DNA of 64,000 bases from Sphingobium chlorophenolicum (GTDB lineage: Bacteria; Pseudomonadota; Alphaproteobacteria; Sphingomonadales; Sphingomonadaceae). Shown here piece after piece: positions 8,465-17,969 of this stretch; the stretch's first letter is position 1; every line of letters starts with the position of its first letter. The translations under genes and the position numbers were made by a program. The notes beneath the pieces were generated by a model. It made no database searches, was not told where the DNA came from, and saw nothing but the letters and a program-made list of their open reading frames with translations. Where the stretch lies: positions 1 to 64,000 of the forward strand of contig NZ_JFHR01000009.1 of the NCBI RefSeq assembly GCF_000722875.1. Direction: 5' to 3'.

Positions 8465-8630
8465 CCTTATTCCTCCCCATCGAGAGATGGGGAGGGTCGA
8501 AGAGAAGGCACGTGACTCTCTTCGACGGCCGAAGGCTGGTGGAGGGGAATAGGGCGCGACCTCCGAATTTCCCCTCCACCACTCGCTTCGCGAGCGGTCC
8601 CCCTCCCCACGCTGCGCGTAGGGAGGAATT
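8465..8630 (+). repeat. Family A hairpin repeat, copy 2 (with insert hairpin)
   Basis: This copy is in the same orientation as copy 1 but carries an extra hairpin (GTCGAAGAGA ... TCTCTTCGAC, 8499-8529) right after H1. H3 here is CTCGC-tt-GCGAG and H4 is ACGC-tgc-GCGT. The left flank GATTTGGGTGGAGAGCGGACC is shared with copy 6. It occupies the 348-base gap between crtB and the LOG gene, with no gene visible there. Confidence 0.9.
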
Positions 8631-8698
8631 TAACGTCCGCGCGAATATCCACGCGGCCTAGCCATTGCTCCACTTCGCTCGAAACGAACAGGTCTTGA

Positions 8699-9280
8699 TC
8701 AGAGACGATCCGCCTTCATCGCGAAGATGGTTTCGTGGGGTTGATAGGCCGCCATCCTGTCGAGCAGGGCTTCGATGGCGTTGGCGTGGATCAGGATATT
8801 GGCGTGCTGGGCGCGGATGAAGCCCGCCTCCACCATATACTGGTTGAAGGCGATGAGTTGGTCGTAAAAGCCCGCGACATTGAGCAGGCCCACCGGCTTG
8901 CGGTGATAGCCGAGTTGCGCCCAACTGATTGCTTCCCACAATTCGTCCATCGTGCCGACGCCGCCCGGCAGGGTGACGAAACCGTCGGACAGGTCGGTGA
9001 AAAGCTGCTTGCGCTGGTGCATGGTCTGGACGACTTGCAGTTCCGTGCAGCCGCGATGGGCGACTTCGGCGCCGACCAGCGCTTCGGGGATGACGCCGGT
9101 CACTTCGCCGCCCGCTTCCAGAGCCGCATCCGCTACCGCGCCCATCAGGCCCAGGCGACCGCCGCCATAAACGACGCCGATGCCACGCTGCGCCAGCACG
9201 CGGCCGACATGGCGGGCGGCCTCCACATAGGCGGGGTCGGCTGGGGTGGCCGATCCGCAATAGACTGCCAGTCTCTTCAT
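8699..9280 (-). CDS. LOG family protein (TIGR00730), Rossmann fold
   Basis: The 193-residue protein has the LOG pattern: CGSATPADP near the N-terminus, VYGGGRLGLMGAVAD (38-52) and the nucleotide-binding PGGVGTMDELWE (105-116). Members hydrolyse cytokinin riboside 5'-monophosphates or other nucleoside monophosphates; the bacterial substrate is often unknown. Its ATG starts one base after the crtI stop, so it is probably translationally coupled to crtI. There is no known carotenoid role for the family, so linkage may simply be operon position. Confidence 0.88.
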   Translation of the reverse strand: MKRLAVYCGSATPADPAYVEAARHVGRVLAQRGIGVVYGGGRLGLMGAVADAALEAGGEVTGVIPEALVGAEVAHRGCTELQVVQTMHQRKQLFTDLSDGFVTLPGGVGTMDELWEAISWAQLGYHRKPVGLLNVAGFYDQLIAFNQYMVEAGFIRAQHANILIHANAIEALLDRMAAYQPHETIFAMKADRL

Positions 9281-9281
9281 C

Positions 9282-10763
9282 CTACACCAGATCTTCCAGC
9301 ATCAGCGCGGCGGTCGCCTTCGCGCTGCCGACCACGCCGGGGATGCCCGCGCCGGGATGGGTGCCCGCCCCGACCAGATAGAGGTTGGGAATGACATCGT
9401 CGCGATTATGGGCACGGAACCACGCGCTTTGGGTGAGCAAAGGTTCCAGGCTGAAGGCGCTGCCCAGATGCGCCGACAGGTCTCGCCCGAAATCGGGCGG
9501 CGCATAATGGAACTGCGTGACGATGCGGGAGCGGATGTCGGGGATCAGGCGATGTTGGATTTCGTCCAATATGCGTTCGGCATAGGCGGGCGCGAACCGG
9601 TCCCAATCGATGGGCAGCTTGCCCATATGCGGCACCGGGGCGAGCGCATAGAAGGTCGAATGGCCGTCCGGCGCCATCGACGGATCGGTGACGGTCGGAT
9701 GGTGCAGGTAGAGCGAGAAATCCTGCGGCAGCACGCCATGGTCGTAAATGTCGGTCAGCAGCCCCTGATAGCGCGGACCGAACAGGATCATGTGGTGCGG
9801 GATGCCCGGCCAGCTTCCCTTGATGCCGAAATGCAGCACGAACAGGCTGGGCGACCAGCGTTTGCGGGCGAGCTTTTCCGCTTGTTTCTGCCCACGTGGA
9901 TGATGGCCGATCAGGTCGCGATAGCTGTGCATCAGGTCGGCGTTGGAGGCGACGGCGTCCGCCTCCCCCCGCCAGCCCGAAGCGGTGCGCACGGCGACGG
10001 CGCGGTCGCCATAGGTTTCGATTCTGGTCACCGGATCGGCCAGCCGCAACGTGCCGCCCAACCGCTCGAAATGGGTCGCCATCCCCTGGACGAGGCGGTT
10101 GGTGCCGCCCTTCGCGAACCAGACGCCGCCGTCCTTCTCCAGCTTGTGGATCAGGGCGTAGATGGAACTGGTCTGCATCGGATTGCCGCCGACCAGCAGC
10201 GTGTGGAAGGAGAGCGCCTGCCGCAGCTTCTCATTCTTCACATGGGAGGAGACGACCGAATAGACCGACCGCCACGCCTGATGCTTCATCAGCGCGGGCG
10301 CGGCGCGGACCATGGAGGCGAAGTCGAGGAAGGCGACCGAGCCGAGCTTGCGATACCCCTCCTGATAGACGCCGTCGGCATAGTCGAGGAAGCTCTCATA
10401 GCCCGCGACATCTTCGGGATTGAGTTTGGCGATCTGGGCGCGGAGGGCGGTTTCGTCGTTGGAATAGTCGAAATTGGTGCCGTCGCGCCAGTTGAGCCGG
10501 TAGAAGGGGGAGACGGGGACGAGGCTGACATCCTCCGCCATGTCGTGGCCGGACAGGCGCCATAATTCGCCCAGGCAGTCGGGATCAGTGATGACGGTCG
10601 GCCCGGCGTCGAAGACGAAGCCGTCCTTTTCCCACATATAGGCGCGCCCGCCCGGCCGGTCGCGGGCCTCCACCAGCGTGGTTTCCACCCCGGCGGATTG
10701 CAGGCGGATGGCGAGCGCAAGGCCGCCAAAGCCCGCGCCGATGACGATCGCTTTCCGGTTCAT
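9282..10763 (-). CDS. crtI: Phytoene desaturase CrtI
   Basis: CrtI desaturates phytoene to lycopene (or neurosporene) using FAD. The 493-residue protein opens with the dinucleotide-binding VIGAGFGGLALAIRLQ, has ARDRPGGRAYMWE and FDAGPTVITDP next, and ends with the family motif YLVGAGTHPGAGIPGVVGSA. Length is normal (about 490-500). It starts 13 bases after the crtY stop, consistent with one message. Confidence 0.97.
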   Translation of the reverse strand: MNRKAIVIGAGFGGLALAIRLQSAGVETTLVEARDRPGGRAYMWEKDGFVFDAGPTVITDPDCLGELWRLSGHDMAEDVSLVPVSPFYRLNWRDGTNFDYSNDETALRAQIAKLNPEDVAGYESFLDYADGVYQEGYRKLGSVAFLDFASMVRAAPALMKHQAWRSVYSVVSSHVKNEKLRQALSFHTLLVGGNPMQTSSIYALIHKLEKDGGVWFAKGGTNRLVQGMATHFERLGGTLRLADPVTRIETYGDRAVAVRTASGWRGEADAVASNADLMHSYRDLIGHHPRGQKQAEKLARKRWSPSLFVLHFGIKGSWPGIPHHMILFGPRYQGLLTDIYDHGVLPQDFSLYLHHPTVTDPSMAPDGHSTFYALAPVPHMGKLPIDWDRFAPAYAERILDEIQHRLIPDIRSRIVTQFHYAPPDFGRDLSAHLGSAFSLEPLLTQSAWFRAHNRDDVIPNLYLVGAGTHPGAGIPGVVGSAKATAALMLEDLV

Positions 10764-10776
10764 CGGGGTCGCTTCA

Positions 10777-11928
10777 TCAGGCGGGAGGGCTCATCAATGC
10801 GCACATGGCGTCCCTTATGGGCACGGGGGGCCGCCCGCACAAGATGCGGATGCGATCCCGAAGCGTCGAGCGGCCCGCATAGAAGCGGCCGATCAGGGCG
10901 GGGCTGAGCCGATAGAAACGTTCGAAGATGCGCCAGCGCTGTGCCGGGCGGGCCGCGCCGAACAACATGCGGCCGAGCAGCCGGTAATAGCGCCCCTGCC
11001 GCCAGTGGAGGGCGGCCCATTCCCGCGTCGCATGCGCCAGCAGGCGGCCCTCCATCGGCCACTCATCCGCTAGCCATTGCGCGAAGCGCACGGCGTCGGG
11101 CAGGGAATAGCCGGTCATGGGCTGGAACATGGCCGCCCTGACCCCCAACCGCGCCACCGAGTCATGCTGCGGCCAGAAGCGGTCGAAATCGCCGCCATGA
11201 ACGACCGGCAGAACGCCGCTTTCGCTGTGGACGACCGCCTCGACCCGCCAGCCCTGCGCCTTGGCATAGGCGGCGATGCGGGCTTCCAGTGCGGGGATGT
11301 CGAGGTCTGGAGTGTCGCTGTAATAAGTGTCTTCGACGAAGATGGTCCGGTCGTCGCGGGGCAGCAGGTAGACGAAGCGATAGCCGTCGCATTGCTCGAC
11401 CGTAGCGTCCATGATGACCGGGCTGGTCAGGCCGTGGGGAGCGGTCAGGTTCAGGGTCTGGCCGACGAATTTCTGCCAGCCGCAGCGCAGGGCGGAAAGA
11501 TCGCCCCCTCCCCTGGCGTCCAGCACCGCACTGGCGCGGATGGTGCGGCCGTCGGACAGGGTGACGGTGGTGGCCGTCAGTTCGGTGGCCGGCGCGCCGG
11601 TCAGGACGGCATCGCCAAGCACTTCCCGGACATGAGCGTCGAGGCGCGTCGAGGTGATGCTGTTATAGGGCGCGGCAAGTCGGCGATTGTGGCCGGGGAA
11701 GCGGACCTCATAGCCGTCGGGCCAGCGATGGGCGATCAGCGGTTCGACAAGCCAGCGGTCGCCCGCATCCACGTCGCTGTCGAAGAAGGACCAGATATGG
11801 TTGCCGCCGAGCGTATCGCCGCTTTCCAGCAGCCGGATGGAGACATGGGGATGGCGCATGGCGAAGGCGAGCGCGGTCAGGCTGCCCGCCAGGCCGCCGC
11901 CCACTATCGCCAGGTCGCAATCCGTCAT
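10777..11928 (-). CDS. crtY: Lycopene beta-cyclase CrtY
   Basis: CrtY closes the beta-ionone rings of lycopene. The 383-residue protein begins MTDCDLAIVGGGLAGSLTA, then has LGGNHIWSFFDSDV, VEQCDGYRFVYLLP, FVEDTYYSDTP and the MTGYSLPDAVRFA region of the CrtY family. The frame is open 42 codons upstream into the dmeR promoter, but ATG 11928 directly precedes the Rossmann motif. It heads the crtY-crtI-LOG set. Its promoter lies in the 76-base region shared with dmeR. Confidence 0.96.
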   Translation of the reverse strand: MTDCDLAIVGGGLAGSLTALAFAMRHPHVSIRLLESGDTLGGNHIWSFFDSDVDAGDRWLVEPLIAHRWPDGYEVRFPGHNRRLAAPYNSITSTRLDAHVREVLGDAVLTGAPATELTATTVTLSDGRTIRASAVLDARGGGDLSALRCGWQKFVGQTLNLTAPHGLTSPVIMDATVEQCDGYRFVYLLPRDDRTIFVEDTYYSDTPDLDIPALEARIAAYAKAQGWRVEAVVHSESGVLPVVHGGDFDRFWPQHDSVARLGVRAAMFQPMTGYSLPDAVRFAQWLADEWPMEGRLLAHATREWAALHWRQGRYYRLLGRMLFGAARPAQRWRIFERFYRLSPALIGRFYAGRSTLRDRIRILCGRPPVPIRDAMCALMSPPA

Positions 11929-11984
11929 GGGCACCCTTGTTAGGAGCTTTGCGGGGAAATGCACGGATTGATTTCCGGTCCCAT

Positions 11985-12006
11985 ATAGTATAGGGGGGTA
12001 TCCTAT
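11985..12006. promoter_or_regulatory. DmeR (RcnR/FrmR-type) operator with G-tract
   Basis: ATAGTATA-GGGGGG-TATCCTAT is an inverted repeat with one mismatch around six G. RcnR and FrmR operators have short AT inverted repeats flanking a G-tract, so this fits the regulator encoded next to it. The dyad covers a TATAGT -10-like box (11984-11989) and the first two bases of the dmeR ATG. Binding would block dmeR-dmeF and, being in a 76-base divergent gap, might also affect crtY. Confidence 0.75.
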
Positions 12007-12277
12007 GCATATCGTGGCGGATCGGGACAAGCTGTTGGCGCGGGTGCGGCGCATCGCCGGGCAGATCGGCGCGGTCGAGCGGCAATTGGCGGGCGATGCG
12101 GGCTGTTCGGAGACGCTGCAACTGGTTGCCTCCGTCCGGGGAGCCGTAGGCAGCCTGATGGAAGAGTTGATCGATCAGCATATGCGCGAACATGTCGCCC
12201 GGCCGGGCATCAGCGACGAAGCGCGACAGGCCGCGGCGGAGGAGATGCTGGCGCTGATCCGGCGCTACGGGAAATGA
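12005..12277 (+). CDS. dmeR: RcnR/CsoR-family Ni/Co-sensing repressor DmeR
   Basis: This 90-residue all-helical protein has the CsoR/RcnR pattern (RVRRIAGQIGAVERQL). H2, C34, H59 and H63, with E62, correspond to the H-C-H-H ligand set of the E. coli nickel/cobalt sensor RcnR (H3, C35, H60, H64), rather than the copper-type C-H-C set. ATG 12005 is required to keep H2; a GTG nine bases later would lose it. No Shine-Dalgarno is visible and the -10-like box puts the transcript start only a few bases ahead, so the message may be nearly leaderless. It overlaps dmeF by four bases. Confidence 0.9.
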   Translation: MHIVADRDKLLARVRRIAGQIGAVERQLAGDAGCSETLQLVASVRGAVGSLMEELIDQHMREHVARPGISDEARQAAAEEMLALIRRYGK

Positions 12278-13248
12278 GCATGCACGACGATCACGATCAT
12301 GGCGGCCATCATACGCATGACCATACCCATGACATGCCTGCGTCCCGCGCGGACGAGGGCGAGGAAAGCCATTATTTCGACCATATCTACCTGAACCGGG
12401 GGCATGACGAGAATGCCCGCAAGACGATGTGGGTGGTGTGGCTGACAGCGGCGACCATGGTGGTGGAGATCGTCTTCGGCTGGCTGAGCGGGTCGATGGC
12501 GCTGCTGGCCGACGGTTTCCACATGGCGACCCATGCGGGCGCGCTGGCGGTGGCGGCGGCGGCCTATGGCTATGCGCGGCGGCATGCGCGCAATCCGCGC
12601 TATACTTTCGGGACCGGCAAGGTGGGGGATTTGTCCGGCTTCACCTCCGCGCTGATCCTGGTCTTCACGGCGCTGTTCATCGCCTTCGAATCGGTGATGC
12701 GCCTGTTCGATCCGGTGAAGGTGGCCTTTGGTGAGGCGACGCTGGTCGCGGTGGTGGGACTGGTCATCAACCTGATCAGCGCCCTGCTGCTGGGGCATGA
12801 CCATAGCCATGATCATGGGCATGATCATGACCATAAGCAGGGCCATGCCGACAATAATCTGCGCGCCGCCTATGTGCATGTGCTGACCGACGCGCTGACG
12901 TCGGTGCTGGCGATCGCGGCGTTGCTGGCGGGGCGCTATATGGGCTGGTGGTGGCTGGACCCGGCGGTCGGCCTGCTGGGCGCGGTGGTGATCGCGCGCT
13001 GGGCCTGGGGGCTGATGAAGGATACCGCCGCGATCCTGCTCGACACCGCCGAACCGGCGCTGACGGCGCGGATCAAGGCACTGGTGGAGGCGGAGGGGGC
13101 GACCATCCGCGACCTGCATGTCTGGCGCATCGGGCCGCATGCCCATGCCGCCATCGTCAGCCTGGCCCCCGGCGCGGACGCCGCCGCCGTGCGCCGCCAG
13201 GTCCGCGCCCTGCCGCGCATGGAGCATGTGACGGTGGAGTGCGGATAG
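12274..13248 (+). CDS. dmeF: Cation diffusion facilitator DmeF (Co/Ni efflux)
   Basis: The 324-residue inner-membrane antiporter exports divalent cations. The N-terminus is His-rich (HDDHDHGGHHTHDHTHD), and a second His cluster (HDHSHDHGHDHDH, about residues 172-184) lies in the loop between helices 4 and 5. Helix 2 carries LLADGFHMATHAG and helix 5 HVLTDALTS, the metal site of the DmeF subgroup (D, H, H and H, D). The C-terminal cytoplasmic domain has DLHVWRIGPHAHA. Pairing with an RcnR-type repressor matches dmeRF of rhizobia, which responds to nickel and cobalt; zinc cannot be excluded. Confidence 0.93.
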   Translation: MSMHDDHDHGGHHTHDHTHDMPASRADEGEESHYFDHIYLNRGHDENARKTMWVVWLTAATMVVEIVFGWLSGSMALLADGFHMATHAGALAVAAAAYGYARRHARNPRYTFGTGKVGDLSGFTSALILVFTALFIAFESVMRLFDPVKVAFGEATLVAVVGLVINLISALLLGHDHSHDHGHDHDHKQGHADNNLRAAYVHVLTDALTSVLAIAALLAGRYMGWWWLDPAVGLLGAVVIARWAWGLMKDTAAILLDTAEPALTARIKALVEAEGATIRDLHVWRIGPHAHAAIVSLAPGADAAAVRRQVRALPRMEHVTVECG

Positions 13249-13356
13249 AATCGGGCAAGGGCTGGCGCAGCCTGATCTGGATCACTTGACTCGACTCGGC
13301 GGGTCATCCAGTTTCCCCCACGGAAATCTAAAAGATACCGTCGGAGAGGAGGCCTT

Positions 13357-13611
13357 ATGCCTGCAGCAAAGCCTTTTGCGGAGAAGATTTTCCACGCCCT
13401 TTTGATGGAATGCTTTGCCCAGCAGCGACAGCCCACGGACGATGAGGTGGACTCGGTCGCTTCCCAGATCTGGCAGGACAGCCACGGTTCGATGACGGGG
13501 CAGAGTTGGCGAGATGTCGCCAAGGGAAGTGACGCGCACCGGCAGATGATCAATGCGGCGTTGATGGCGTTCGGTTCGGCGCCTTCGGAAATGCATATGG
13601 AGCCGTCTTAA
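13357..13611 (+). CDS. Small conserved-looking protein, unknown
   Basis: The 84-residue reading frame has an excellent ribosome site (GAGAGGAGG, spaced 5) and balanced, acidic-to-neutral helical composition: KIFHALLMECFAQQ, then PTDDEVDSVASQIWQD and SAHRQMINAALMAF-like helices. No signal peptide, membrane segment or catalytic motif is visible. It stands alone downstream of dmeF, and its message would end in the hairpin at 13885. I do not recognise the family. Confidence 0.65.
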   Translation: MPAAKPFAEKIFHALLMECFAQQRQPTDDEVDSVASQIWQDSHGSMTGQSWRDVAKGSDAHRQMINAALMAFGSAPSEMHMEPS

Positions 13612-13648
13612 GGTCGATATTTAGGCCGACGCCGGATATATTCTCATT

Positions 13649-13739
13649 CGTCATGCTGAACTTGTTTCAGCATCCATTTCTCCCCACGCGCCGTGGTCTG
13701 TGAAGGCATGATGGATGCTGAAACAAGTTCAGCATGACG
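13649..13739. repeat. Family D inverted repeat
   Basis: CGTCATGCTGAACTTGTTTC and its near-exact reverse complement lie about 35 bases apart and can form a stem of about 27 base pairs. One arm recurs at 203-231. Apart from this repeat and the terminator at 13885, the gene-free stretch 13612-13927 shows nothing I can identify. Confidence 0.85.
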
Positions 13740-13884
13740 AAGTTCGGACTCCTGCGTGAACGATGCAGCCTATGGCTAGGCACGTGCGAGAAAATTCTCA
13801 GTAGCATCTTGAAACGGAAATCAGCCTTCCTATCTCCGTCTTGTCCCGGCTCTCCCCCCCTCCCGCCGGGACACCCATCATTGT

Positions 13885-13921
13885 AGCCCCGGCCTTCCCT
13901 TGCGCCGGGGCTGCTTTTTTT
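13885..13921 (+). terminator. Intrinsic terminator
   Basis: AGCCCCGG (13885-13892) pairs with CCGGGGCT (13905-13912), followed by GC and seven T. On the plus strand it would end transcription from 13357-13611 or from an undetected short RNA in 13740-13885. Confidence 0.75.
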
Positions 13922-13927
13922 GGGGGG

Positions 13928-15112
13928 TCAAAGAAACTGGGCCGCTACCCAGCCGCTCGCCCAGGCCCATTGGAAATTATAGCCGCCCAGCCAGCCGGTG
14001 ACATCGACCGCTTCGCCTATCGCGTAGAGGCCGGACAGATGGCGCGCTTCCATCGTCTGCGAGGATAGTCCGGCGGTCGAGATGCCGCCGATGGTGACTT
14101 CGGCCTTGGCGAAGCCTTCGGTGCCGTTGGGGGTGAAGGACCAGGCCGAAAGGCGGCGTTCGGCATCCTGCAACTTGCGGTCCGGGATATTGCCGAGATC
14201 GCCGGGCAATGCGAGCCGCTCCGCCAAGGCGTCGGCCAGGCGGTCGGGCAGATGGCCGCGCAGGCTCTGCGTCAGCGTGGCGCGGGGTTTGCCGCGCTTC
14301 GCCTCCGTCAGCCAGCCCGGTGCCTGATCGGGCAGGAAATCGAGTGCGATGGCATCGCCATGCCGCCAATAGGAGGAAATCTGCAAGATCGCCGGGCCGG
14401 ACAGGCCGCGATGGGTGAGCAATGCGGCTTCGCGGAAAGCGGTCTTGCCATGGCGGGCGACGACTTCGGTCGAGACGCCGGAGAGGGAGCGGAACAGCAG
14501 GTCTTCGCCGCCAAGCGTCAGGGGCACCAGCGCAGGGCGGGGTTCGACGACCTTCAGCCCGAACTGGCGGGCGAGCTCGTAGGCGAAGGCGGTCGCGCCG
14601 ATCTTCGGGATGGACGGGCCGCCGGTGGCGATGACCAGCGCGGGGGCGGTGGCGGTTCTGCCGCCATGGGTGACGCTGTAGCGGCCATCGGCATGGGTGA
14701 CGGCGGAGATGGCGTGGCCGAGGCGGATCGCGACGCCGCCCGCTTCGCATTCGGCCAGCAGCATGCCGACGATCTGGCGAGCGCTCTGGTCGCAGAAGAG
14801 CTGGCCCAGCGTCTTTTCATGCCAGGCTATGCCGTGGCGCTCGACAAGGGCGAGGAAATCCTGCGGCGTGTAGCGGCCCAGCGCCGATTTGGCGAAATGG
14901 GGGTTGGCCGACAGATAGCGGTCGGGCGCGGTGTGGATATTGGTGAAATTGCAGCGGCCGCCGCCGGAGATCAGGATTTTCTTCCCGGCCTGATCGGCAT
15001 GGTCGATGACGAGGACGCGCCTGCCCCGCTGGCCCGCCATGGCCGCGCACATAAGGCCGGCGCCGCCAGCGCCCAGGACGATGGCGTCATAGGTTTCCGG
15101 TGCTGCGGACAT
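13928..15112 (-). CDS. HI0933-family NAD(P)/FAD-dependent oxidoreductase
   Basis: The 394-residue flavoprotein matches the HI0933/YhiN family: IVLGAGGAGLMCAAMAG binds FAD, followed by the diagnostic GKKILISGGGRCNFTN (about 44-60) and the C-terminal GEAVDVTGWLGGYNFQWAW. Members are uncharacterised aminoacetone-oxidase-like or BaiN-like flavin reductases. ATG 15112 overlaps the stop of the upstream gene (TGATG), showing translational coupling. A TTG one codon earlier is the alternative start. Confidence 0.9.
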   Translation of the reverse strand: MSAAPETYDAIVLGAGGAGLMCAAMAGQRGRRVLVIDHADQAGKKILISGGGRCNFTNIHTAPDRYLSANPHFAKSALGRYTPQDFLALVERHGIAWHEKTLGQLFCDQSARQIVGMLLAECEAGGVAIRLGHAISAVTHADGRYSVTHGGRTATAPALVIATGGPSIPKIGATAFAYELARQFGLKVVEPRPALVPLTLGGEDLLFRSLSGVSTEVVARHGKTAFREAALLTHRGLSGPAILQISSYWRHGDAIALDFLPDQAPGWLTEAKRGKPRATLTQSLRGHLPDRLADALAERLALPGDLGNIPDRKLQDAERRLSAWSFTPNGTEGFAKAEVTIGGISTAGLSSQTMEARHLSGLYAIGEAVDVTGWLGGYNFQWAWASGWVAAQFL

Positions 15113-15540
15113 CAACCGGCGGCGAGCGCGTCCATGATCTGGCGGACGGGCGCGACGTCATAACCGGCCGAGGCGGCCTGTTCGCTCAGCGCGGCCGGGT
15201 GGTCGCCTGCACGGGCGCGGGTAAGCGCCCAGAGCAATGTGCTGCGCGTGCCGGAGCGGCAATAGGCGAGGATCTTGCCCTCGCCCGCCTGTTCCAGCGC
15301 GGCGGCCATGCCGTCCAGTTGCCAGGGGGAGAAGCCGCCATGGGCGACCGGGACTGCGGCATAGGCGATGCCAGCGGCCTTGGCGGCGGCCTCGATCTCC
15401 GCGCCGTTGGTCTGGCCCGGTTCCTCGTCATCGGGGCGGTTGTTGATGATGACGGTGACGCCCAGCGCCTTGGCCTCCGCCACCTGATCGGCGCTGATCT
15501 GCGGGGAGACATAGAGGCTTTTGGTAAGCTGGCGGAACAT
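15112..15540 (-). CDS. TIGR01244/DUF442 phosphatase-like protein
   Basis: This 142-residue protein has the dual-specificity phosphatase-like fold of TIGR01244: it starts FRQLTKSLYVSPQIS, has VIINNRPDDEEPGQ, and the loop AYCRSGTRSTLLW with C94 as presumed nucleophile. In other bacteria this domain is fused to a metallo-beta-lactamase-type persulfide dioxygenase (Blh); here it is free-standing. It overlaps the following flavoprotein gene. The substrate is unknown; both sulfur transfer and phosphatase activity have been proposed for the family. Confidence 0.87.
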   Translation of the reverse strand: MFRQLTKSLYVSPQISADQVAEAKALGVTVIINNRPDDEEPGQTNGAEIEAAAKAAGIAYAAVPVAHGGFSPWQLDGMAAALEQAGEGKILAYCRSGTRSTLLWALTRARAGDHPAALSEQAASAGYDVAPVRQIMDALAAG

Positions 15541-15612
15541 GGGCGGGACTCCTTTGCGGGTCTCCCTTGCGCTTGTGGGCGGCCGGATTCAAGGGGGTTG
15601 GCCAAAGAGCAA

Positions 15613-15681
15613 CGTGCTCCTGCGAAGGCAGGAGCCTAGTGCTGGCGTCTGAACTAGGCTCCTGCCTTCGCAGGAGCACGG
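15613..15681. repeat. Family B paired-hairpin repeat
   Basis: GTGCTCCTGC-gaa-GGCAGGAGC and its mirrored partner GCTCCTGC-ctt-CGCAGGAGCAC flank a short spacer, and the whole is also one long inverted repeat (AGGAGCCTAGT / ACTAGGCTCCT). It lies between recQ and the TIGR01244 gene and could act as the recQ terminator. Confidence 0.85.
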
Positions 15682-15691
15682 TGTTTATCGA

Positions 15692-17464
<1,773 letters not shown>

Positions 17465-17528
17465 GGGAGGGGCTGTAGCGATTTGAGGGCGGTGGGGCCA
17501 GCTTGGGGTGCGGTGCGTTTCCGGTAAT

Positions 17529-17609
17529 CGTCATCCCAGCGAAGGCTGGGATCTCGTGCGGCTAGGCAGTGCCCCATCGCCTGAGATCCCAGCCTTCGCT
17601 GGGATGACG
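17529..17609. repeat. Family C paired-hairpin repeat
   Basis: CGTCATCCCAGC-gaa-GGCTGGGATCTC and GAGATCCCAGCC-ttc-GCTGGGATGACG form an inverted pair around a GGCTAGG-containing spacer. A related copy is at 32812. It sits between recQ and the gene ending at 17618. Confidence 0.85.
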
Positions 17610-17617
17610 GAGGGGAG

Positions 17618-17932
17618 TCACGGTTCCAGCAGGCAGCCCCAGCCCTTGCGGTAGCGCGCCGTGCGGGAGGCGAGCAGGGGGACCGCCGCATTGACGGATT
17701 GGGATTCGGGCATGTCCTTCAGCGACACCGCCCACATGCCGGGTTCCTTGTCGCCCTGGCAGCTTTGCATCGACCGCCCTTCCACATAGCGGCAGGAGCA
17801 GGTGACGCGCGCGCCGAAGCCCGCGCCGACCTGCGCATGGGCGCGCAGGGCGCTCCAGCTCCACGCCAGCAGCGCGAGCGGCAACAGGGCCGCTGCCAGC
17901 GCTCCATAAATCCATTTCCGGCGGACGGACAT
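17618..17932 (-). CDS. Small membrane-anchored Cys-containing protein, unknown
   Basis: The 104-residue protein starts MSVRRKWIYG and has one N-terminal hydrophobic helix (ALAAALLPLALLAWSW). The exported part holds four cysteines (VTCSCRYVEG, SMQSCQGD and GWGCLLEP), so it may form disulfides in the periplasm. The upstream part of the frame overlaps the divergent serine hydrolase, so ATG 17932 is used. The two divergent starts lie 37 bases apart. I do not recognise the family. Confidence 0.6.
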   Translation of the reverse strand: MSVRRKWIYGALAAALLPLALLAWSWSALRAHAQVGAGFGARVTCSCRYVEGRSMQSCQGDKEPGMWAVSLKDMPESQSVNAAVPLLASRTARYRKGWGCLLEP

Positions 17933-17969
17933 GCTCCCCTTTCCCGCGCTCCGTGTTAAGGCGCAGCTT

